A DNA stretch of 64,000 nt. Origin: Chitinophagaceae bacterium (GTDB lineage: Bacteria; Bacteroidota; Bacteroidia; Chitinophagales; Chitinophagaceae). Below, piece by piece: positions 59,698 through 64,000 of this stretch. A program made the position numbers and the translations under genes. Each line of letters starts with the position of its first letter. Position 1 is the stretch's first letter. The stretch lies in the NCBI GenBank assembly GCA_016720565.1, contig JADKKJ010000001.1, positions 1,178,001-1,242,000 on the forward strand, given 5' to 3'. Under the pieces are notes generated by a model. The model was not told the origin of the DNA, searched no databases, and was given only the letters and a program-made list of their open reading frames with translations.

Positions 59698-59899
59698 GAT
59701 CAGAATGATTTAAAATTGCAGAAAAATGAATAGGTCTTTTGGAGCAATCTAAAAATATCCAAAGTAACTAAGCAGGTGGGTAGTATGAAGGTAGTCCATT
59801 TACATTCATATCTCCGTATAATTCAATAATACTGGCCAGCCCTTCTGAAGATCTTTCAGCCCCCTTCCAAAATGATAAAAAATTATATCCTCATAGTCA

Positions 59900-59907
59900 T
59901 AAATTTG
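59900..59907 (+). promoter_or_regulatory. -7 box of the TonB receptor gene (TAAATTTG)
   Basis: TAAATTTG is an exact TAnnTTTG 23 nt before the ATG at 59930. Confidence 0.55.
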
Positions 59908-59929
59908 CACCCGAAACAAAAACCCTTCC

Positions 59930-61837
59930 ATGAAGAAAGGACTTGTCCTGCTATGCCTGTTGGGCTGCTTTTCGGCCTTCTCGCAGAATAATGAATTAGA
60001 ACTGGACCCTGTTACCATTACCGCTTCCCTTCATCCCTCCCCTGTTTCCCGTACCGGAAGAAATATCACGGTAGTGAACAGCACCCAACTTCAGAACCTG
60101 CCGGCCCATTCATTGGATGAATTATTACGTTTTGTTCCCGGTATTGAAGTACAGCTCAGAGGTCCTGCCGGATCCCAATCTGATATCGTAATAAGAGGCG
60201 GTACATTCCAGCAGGTATTGGTCATTATGGATGGTATTCGATTAAACGACCCTATCACCGGGCATTTCAACAGCTATATCCCGATCGTTCCTTCAGAAAT
60301 TGAACGGATCGAACTATTGAAAGGCGCTTCTTCCGCTATCTATGGCTCCGAAGCCGTTGGCGGAGTGATCAATATCATTAGCAAAACCTTCGCGACAAAG
60401 AACAAACAGGATAAAAAACAGGCAAGACTTCGGGTAACCGGAGGAGAATATTCATTACTGAATATGGAGGCCAGCGGACAATACCAATCCAAAGGATGGG
60501 TTCTGGGCGGCGGAGTCTTAAGTAATAACTCCGATGGACAGGCACAGCGTGGTATCCGCGGTTATTTTCATAATAATACGGCTACTGTTTCTGTAAAGAA
60601 AATATTCTCCGATCATTTCAGCATCGCTATTCGCAGCAGCTATGATAAACGAAATTTCAGCGCCCAGAATTTCTACACCACATTCGTTTCCGATACCGCC
60701 CGCGAAAAAGTGAATAGCTGCTGGAACCAGCTATCGCTTCAATACCAGAAAGGAAGACATCAACTGGATCTTGCCGGTGGATTTAAAACGGCCCGTGATC
60801 AATATCGCTATAACCCGGCTTCTATACCCAATGATAACCGTTCCAGGCTGGGACAGATCCAGCTTACCGATCATTATCGAATCAATAGCAGCAGCAGCCT
60901 GACCGGCGGATTGCAATATATCAGCAGGGTCATTCGCTCTAACGACCGGGGAAATCACCAGCTATCGCAATACGCGGCATTTATTATACTGGATAAAACC
61001 TTCGGAGCACTGTCGATCTCTCCTTCCCTGCGTTTGGACCAGCAGGAAATTCGCGGGACAGAATTAGTGCCTCAGCTGAATCTTTCCTATAAATTAAAAA
61101 GTATACAATTACGTGCCAGCGCGGGCAAGACCATCCGCGATGCCGACTTCACCGAACGCTATAATAATTACAATAAGGCATTCGTGAGTGGAGGCAGTAT
61201 TGGTAACCCTGAGCTGGAAGCAGAGCGTTCCTTCAGCTATGAAGCGGGCGCCGATGTTTTTATTTTCACGAAGTGGAAAATAGCCTTCACTGTATTTCAA
61301 CGCCGGCAACAGGAGCTGATCGATTATGTAACGACCCCCTATGCCAATATGCCCCGTAAGGTGAATCTTTCGCCAACCGGTACTTATGCGCTTGCCTCCA
61401 ATATCGCCAAAGTCAATACCAGTGGCGTAGAAACAGATATTCAGTTCAGGCAGCAATGGCAGCCCGATCATTACCTGATTGCATCCATGGGCTTACTATG
61501 GCTTGATAGCAAGACCAGCAATAAGACCAACCCTTCTTTTTATCTTTCTTCCCATGCAAGATTCCTGGTAAACTGGAATGCGCAGTACCAGCAGGGTAAA
61601 TGGAGTTTGTCAGCCGCAGCCATTTATAAAGATCGCCGTCCGCTGACTGCTGCCGCGATCAATGCCTCATTGAAAAAAGATCTTTTCCAGCTGAATCTTA
61701 GAACCAGCTATAAATTATGGAATGACCATATCAGCCTTTTTGCGGAGCTGGATAATGTTTTTGACAGCAGGGGATCGGATCTGTTGGGGACTTATGTGCC
61801 GGGGAGATGGGGAATGGTGGGGATTGTACTATTTTAA
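59930..61837 (+). CDS. TonB-dependent outer-membrane receptor, BtuB-like
   Basis: A 635-residue receptor with a signal peptide (about 1-20, LLGCFSAFSQ). The plug domain (about 40-160) has QNLPAHSLDELLRFVPGIEV and the TonB-interaction region; GASSAIYGSEAVGGVINIIS is the conserved plug motif. The rest is a 22-strand barrel ending in phenylalanine (MVGIVLF). No carboxypeptidase-like N-domain, so it is not the SusC type. The substrate may be a metal complex or vitamin B12; neither is proven. It leads a three-gene run with the small and CDICGCG proteins. Confidence 0.9.
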   Translation: MKKGLVLLCLLGCFSAFSQNNELELDPVTITASLHPSPVSRTGRNITVVNSTQLQNLPAHSLDELLRFVPGIEVQLRGPAGSQSDIVIRGGTFQQVLVIMDGIRLNDPITGHFNSYIPIVPSEIERIELLKGASSAIYGSEAVGGVINIISKTFATKNKQDKKQARLRVTGGEYSLLNMEASGQYQSKGWVLGGGVLSNNSDGQAQRGIRGYFHNNTATVSVKKIFSDHFSIAIRSSYDKRNFSAQNFYTTFVSDTAREKVNSCWNQLSLQYQKGRHQLDLAGGFKTARDQYRYNPASIPNDNRSRLGQIQLTDHYRINSSSSLTGGLQYISRVIRSNDRGNHQLSQYAAFIILDKTFGALSISPSLRLDQQEIRGTELVPQLNLSYKLKSIQLRASAGKTIRDADFTERYNNYNKAFVSGGSIGNPELEAERSFSYEAGADVFIFTKWKIAFTVFQRRQQELIDYVTTPYANMPRKVNLSPTGTYALASNIAKVNTSGVETDIQFRQQWQPDHYLIASMGLLWLDSKTSNKTNPSFYLSSHARFLVNWNAQYQQGKWSLSAAAIYKDRRPLTAAAINASLKKDLFQLNLRTSYKLWNDHISLFAELDNVFDSRGSDLLGTYVPGRWGMVGIVLF

Positions 61838-61928
61838 AAAATAGCATATCAATCAAGGCAACTTCATCCCCAAAAGCAAGGTCATGCGGAAAGCTGATCT
61901 TTATCAAAAGATGTAAACGTCTTTTAAT

Positions 61929-61936
61929 TATTTTTG
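61929..61936 (+). promoter_or_regulatory. -7 box of the HCNGHC protein gene (TATTTTTG)
   Basis: TATTTTTG matches consensus and ends 7 nt before the TTG start at 61944, predicting a nearly leaderless mRNA independent of the receptor gene. Confidence 0.5.
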
Positions 61937-61943
61937 CTACTGA

Positions 61944-62312
61944 TTGAAACGTATAACTGCATTCATATTATTGATCGCTTTTTCCCTGCACAGTTTTAAC
62001 CAGGGATTCTATTACCTGGATTACCTGGTCAATAAAGCAGCTTATGTGCAAAAATGCGTGAACAAGTCCAGGCCACAGTTACATTGCAACGGACATTGCC
62101 TGCTCATGAAAAAGATCAGGGAAAAAGAACAAAGGGAAGAACGGGATGCTCCTGCCCTGAAACAAATGCTAAAAACAGAAGTAGTTTCTTCCAGGTCTTT
62201 CTTTGCAACGGTTCATTATTTTCCTTGTCTGTTAGCCTGCAGGTATTATGATCATACTCTGGCTGATATAGTTGACAGGACCCATTCTATTTTCCATCCT
62301 CCACAGGCCTAG
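61944..62312 (+). CDS. Small exported Cys/His-motif protein (HCNGHC)
   Basis: A 122-residue protein with one hydrophobic N-terminal segment (about 1-20), then a CVNKSRPQLHCNGHC stretch with Cys38, His47, Cys48, His51, Cys52, a compact metal-ligand cluster, followed by a K/E-rich helix (KKIREKEQREERDAP) and a C-terminal YF- and H-rich tail (FFATVHYFPC). I recall similar proteins near TonB receptors and CDICGCG proteins in Bacteroidota, with no function known to me. The start is TTG, because a TGA precedes it in frame at 61941-61943. Confidence 0.7.
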   Translation: MKRITAFILLIAFSLHSFNQGFYYLDYLVNKAAYVQKCVNKSRPQLHCNGHCLLMKKIREKEQREERDAPALKQMLKTEVVSSRSFFATVHYFPCLLACRYYDHTLADIVDRTHSIFHPPQA

Positions 62313-62430
62313 TCCTGCATAACTGCAGTAATTGCAGTACCCCCTTAATTATTTTGGATGCCTATGGCATCCCTAAACCCGTATTTCATGATTTGGAATA
62401 AAGAAATTTATTCTCTAAATAATTCATAAG

Positions 62431-63342
62431 ATGAAGAAGCTTTTTATTGCCAGTATTATTGGCTTATTTTCCTTTCTGTCTGTTAGTGCCTGTGATATCT
62501 GTGGTTGTGGCCTTGGAAATTATTATATCGGTATGATGCCCCAGTTCAATCATAAATTCTTCGGGGTACGTTACCAGCTGCATAATTTTCATACCGTGAT
62601 GGCTGGAGATCCTTCCCAATTCAGCACGGATCATTATAAGACCCTTGAATTCTGGGGTGGCTGGAATGTGGGAAAGAAATGGCAGCTGATCGCCATCCTG
62701 CCTTATCATTTTGTTCACCAGGTATCGGATGATGGCATAAAGGATAATCATGGATTTGGTGATATTGCCATCATGGCCAATTACAAACTGATCGACAAGA
62801 ACAGCAATGGGAAACATAACAAAGGTGTATCCCAGCAATTATGGATCGGAGGCGGATTAAAACTCCCCACTGGTAGTTTCCATGTAGATGCCACCGACCC
62901 GGAGATCATTGCCCTGGCCAATACCCAAACCGGTTCTGCCAGTACAGATATCCTTTTAAATACCATGTATAATGTGAGGTTTTATAAATTCGGGATCAAT
63001 ACCAGTGCCTCCTATAAGATCAATACGGCCAACAAGGATAAATATGAGTTTGGAAATAAATTCTCCCTCAATACGATAGGCTTTTACAGCATCAGCCAAA
63101 GGCATTTCACTATCCTTCCCAATATGGGCTTGTCGTATGAAAAAACAGCCGCCAGTCAGTTGGAAAATACAAAGATCGACCAGACCGGTGGTCACCTCTT
63201 CGCCGCCTCTGCAGGAGTAGAGCTAAGCTTCCCCAGGTTTACGATCGGCGCAAGTACCCAGTTGCCCATTGAACAGAATTTCGCAGATGGACAGACGGAG
63301 CTGAAAGTGAAGGCAATGGTTCATTTGACATTTTCATTGTAA
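62431..63342 (+). CDS. Outer-membrane beta-barrel protein with N-terminal CDICGCG
   Basis: A 303-residue protein. The signal peptide (about 1-20) leaves a mature start beginning CDICGCGLGNYYIGM with Cys21, Cys24, Cys26, a CxxCxC metal-binding pattern at the exported N-terminus (Cys21 could also be lipidated). The rest alternates amphipathic strands and ends VHLTFSL, a barrel signature with phenylalanine two from the end. I recall this type being annotated as a transporter. It completes the TonB receptor and HCNGHC run. Confidence 0.75.
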   Translation: MKKLFIASIIGLFSFLSVSACDICGCGLGNYYIGMMPQFNHKFFGVRYQLHNFHTVMAGDPSQFSTDHYKTLEFWGGWNVGKKWQLIAILPYHFVHQVSDDGIKDNHGFGDIAIMANYKLIDKNSNGKHNKGVSQQLWIGGGLKLPTGSFHVDATDPEIIALANTQTGSASTDILLNTMYNVRFYKFGINTSASYKINTANKDKYEFGNKFSLNTIGFYSISQRHFTILPNMGLSYEKTAASQLENTKIDQTGGHLFAASAGVELSFPRFTIGASTQLPIEQNFADGQTELKVKAMVHLTFSL

Positions 63343-63386
63343 ATAATGGGGGTTGGTGCGCATGCTGGGCGGAGATCCAAAGAGAA

Positions 63387-63563
63387 AAATACAGGGTACG
63401 AATTACACGAAGGGCACGAATAAACAGCCGAATAATACAAACAGCCAATTTCACGAAATACTGGCAGCTAAGCTGCCGCGAAAGTCATTAGCGAAGCGAA
63501 TGACTTATTCGTGAAATCGGCTGTTCTTTTCTGTATTGTTCGTGTAATTCGTGTTCCTGTATT
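63387..63563. repeat. Large imperfect inverted repeat downstream of the CDICGCG gene
   Basis: AAATACAGG...ACGAATTACACGA (63387-63410) pairs with TCGTGTAATTCGTGTTCCTG (63539-63563), and ACAGCCAATTTCACGAA (63441-63457) with TTCGTGAAATCGGCTGT (63508-63524). The centre has two small hairpins (GGCAGC/GCTGCC, GTCATT/AATGAC). It folds as a branched hairpin of about 177 nt. Confidence 0.75.
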
Positions 63564-63641
63564 TGGCCCCGGAGTTATCTAAAGGCAAGGTTCCTCGCTT
63601 CGCTTGAGGATAAAAGACAGGGTTCCTCGCTTCGCTCGAGG
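63485..63641. repeat. Direct repeat copy 1 (157 nt)
   Basis: TCATTAGCGAAGCGAATGAC to GCTCGAGG, repeated at 63843-64000 with few changes and one added base. Contains TTCCTCGCTTCGCT words at a 32 nt period (63591, 63623, 63655). Confidence 0.9.
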
Positions 63642-63799
63642 ACAAAAGGCAGGGTTCCTCGCTTCGCTCGGAATGACAGACAATGGAGGGTAAAAAGGAC
63701 TTGCCTCACTATAATTTGAAGAGGGGGCATCGTGTACCTACTTACATCTCGAGCGCAGCGAGAGATCTGGCTGTTTCTCTCCCTTATTAACAACGCCTG

Positions 63800-63824
63800 T
63801 CATTCCGAGCGAAGCGAGGAACCT
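63800..63824. repeat. Inverted copy of the TTCCTCGCTTCGCT word
   Basis: CATTCCGAGCGAAGCGAGG is the reverse complement of the repeated word found at 63591-63680, giving REP-like opposed copies about 150 nt apart. Confidence 0.75.
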
Positions 63825-63842
63825 TGCCTTTTATTAGGCCAA

Positions 63843-64000
63843 TCATTAGCAAAGCGAATGACTTATTCGTGAAATTGGCTGTTCTTTTCTGTATTGTTCG
63901 TGTAATTCGTGTTCCTGTATTTGGCCCCGGAGTTAATCTAAAGGCAGGGTTCCTCGCTTCGCTTGAGGATAAAAGACAGGGTTCCTCGCTTCGCTCGAGG
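63843..64000. repeat. Direct repeat copy 2, reaching the window edge
   Basis: Second copy of the repeat at 63485, starting TCATTAGCAAAGCGAATGAC. It is not known whether it continues beyond 64000. The stretch 63343-64000 contains no credible gene. Confidence 0.88.

Noticed and set aside
59698..59929. Cobalamin riboswitch ahead of the BtuB-like receptor
   Set aside because: The gap is only 232 nt and shared with a divergent gene, and I see no conserved B12-box or multi-stem layout.

Overview
The window comes from a member of the Bacteroidota, most likely the Chitinophagaceae or a close relative. The evidence is internal. Many genes are preceded by the Bacteroidota sigma-factor signature (TAnnTTTG at -7, often with TTTG or TTG about 19-20 nt upstream). 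One very large protein ends in a type IX secretion sorting domain. Several families typical of the phylum are present (DUF6526, DUF3667, DUF3810, GH3-like, S9 peptidase, TonB receptor). The tmRNA encodes a tag ending in YAMAA. No phage, integrase, transposase or rRNA operon was seen; this is ordinary chromosome with an accessory-looking right end.

Layout. 1-8.8 kb: exported TPR protein (cut by the edge), acyl-CoA thioesterase, site-2 protease, DUF6526, PBP4-type carboxypeptidase, CinA, 2-oxoacid dehydrogenase E2, lipoprotein histidine phosphatase and one unknown. 8.9-15.4 kb: minus-strand S9 peptidase, then Dpm1-like glycosyltransferase, EamA exporter and methyltransferase in one operon, then a DnaQ-like exonuclease. 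15.5-19.4 kb: a 40-residue lipoprotein and a signalling locus (NtrC-type sigma-54 activator, single-domain receiver, CHASE3-like histidine kinase). 19.5-24.1 kb: tmRNA and the GH3-dxr-rseP run. 24.2-27 kb: rplU-rpmA, a 28-residue lysine/alanine peptide gene with its own promoter and terminator, and PolX. 27-38 kb: DUF3667-mazG-giant histidine kinase, an RHS-like exported protein, two more histidine kinases and tRNA-Leu. 38-49.2 kb: glycosyltransferase, tRNA-Gly and tRNA-Leu, AlkB-like hydroxylase with a PLP enzyme, DUF2130, phosphopantetheinyl transferase, dcd, TspO, DUF3810, DUF177-rpmF-plsX, a putative M14-like protein and tRNA-Lys. 49.6-55.3 kb: a 1901-residue multi-enzyme T9SS cargo. 55.4-63.4 kb: LD-transpeptidase, KASIII-like enzyme, a sensor-less kinase, cupin, then an AraC regulator with a metal-binding-like N-terminus divergent from a TonB receptor, a cysteine/histidine-rich small protein and a CxxCxC outer-membrane protein. 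63.4-64 kb: non-coding repeats.

The most unusual signal is a family of degenerate, strand-asymmetric short-word arrays. The words include CTCAAC, ATTCACC, GAACCCG, GCTCATG, CTAGCAG and GACTCC. They fill many gene-gene junctions, begin on or within about 5 nt of stop codons at about a dozen genes, form the transcribed leader of polX, and in one case appear to be inserted in frame inside a phosphopantetheinyl transferase gene. A second candidate is the AraC/TonB/HCNGHC/CDICGCG set, which looks like an uncharacterised metal-handling system. A third is the stand-alone 28-residue histone-H1-tail-like peptide.
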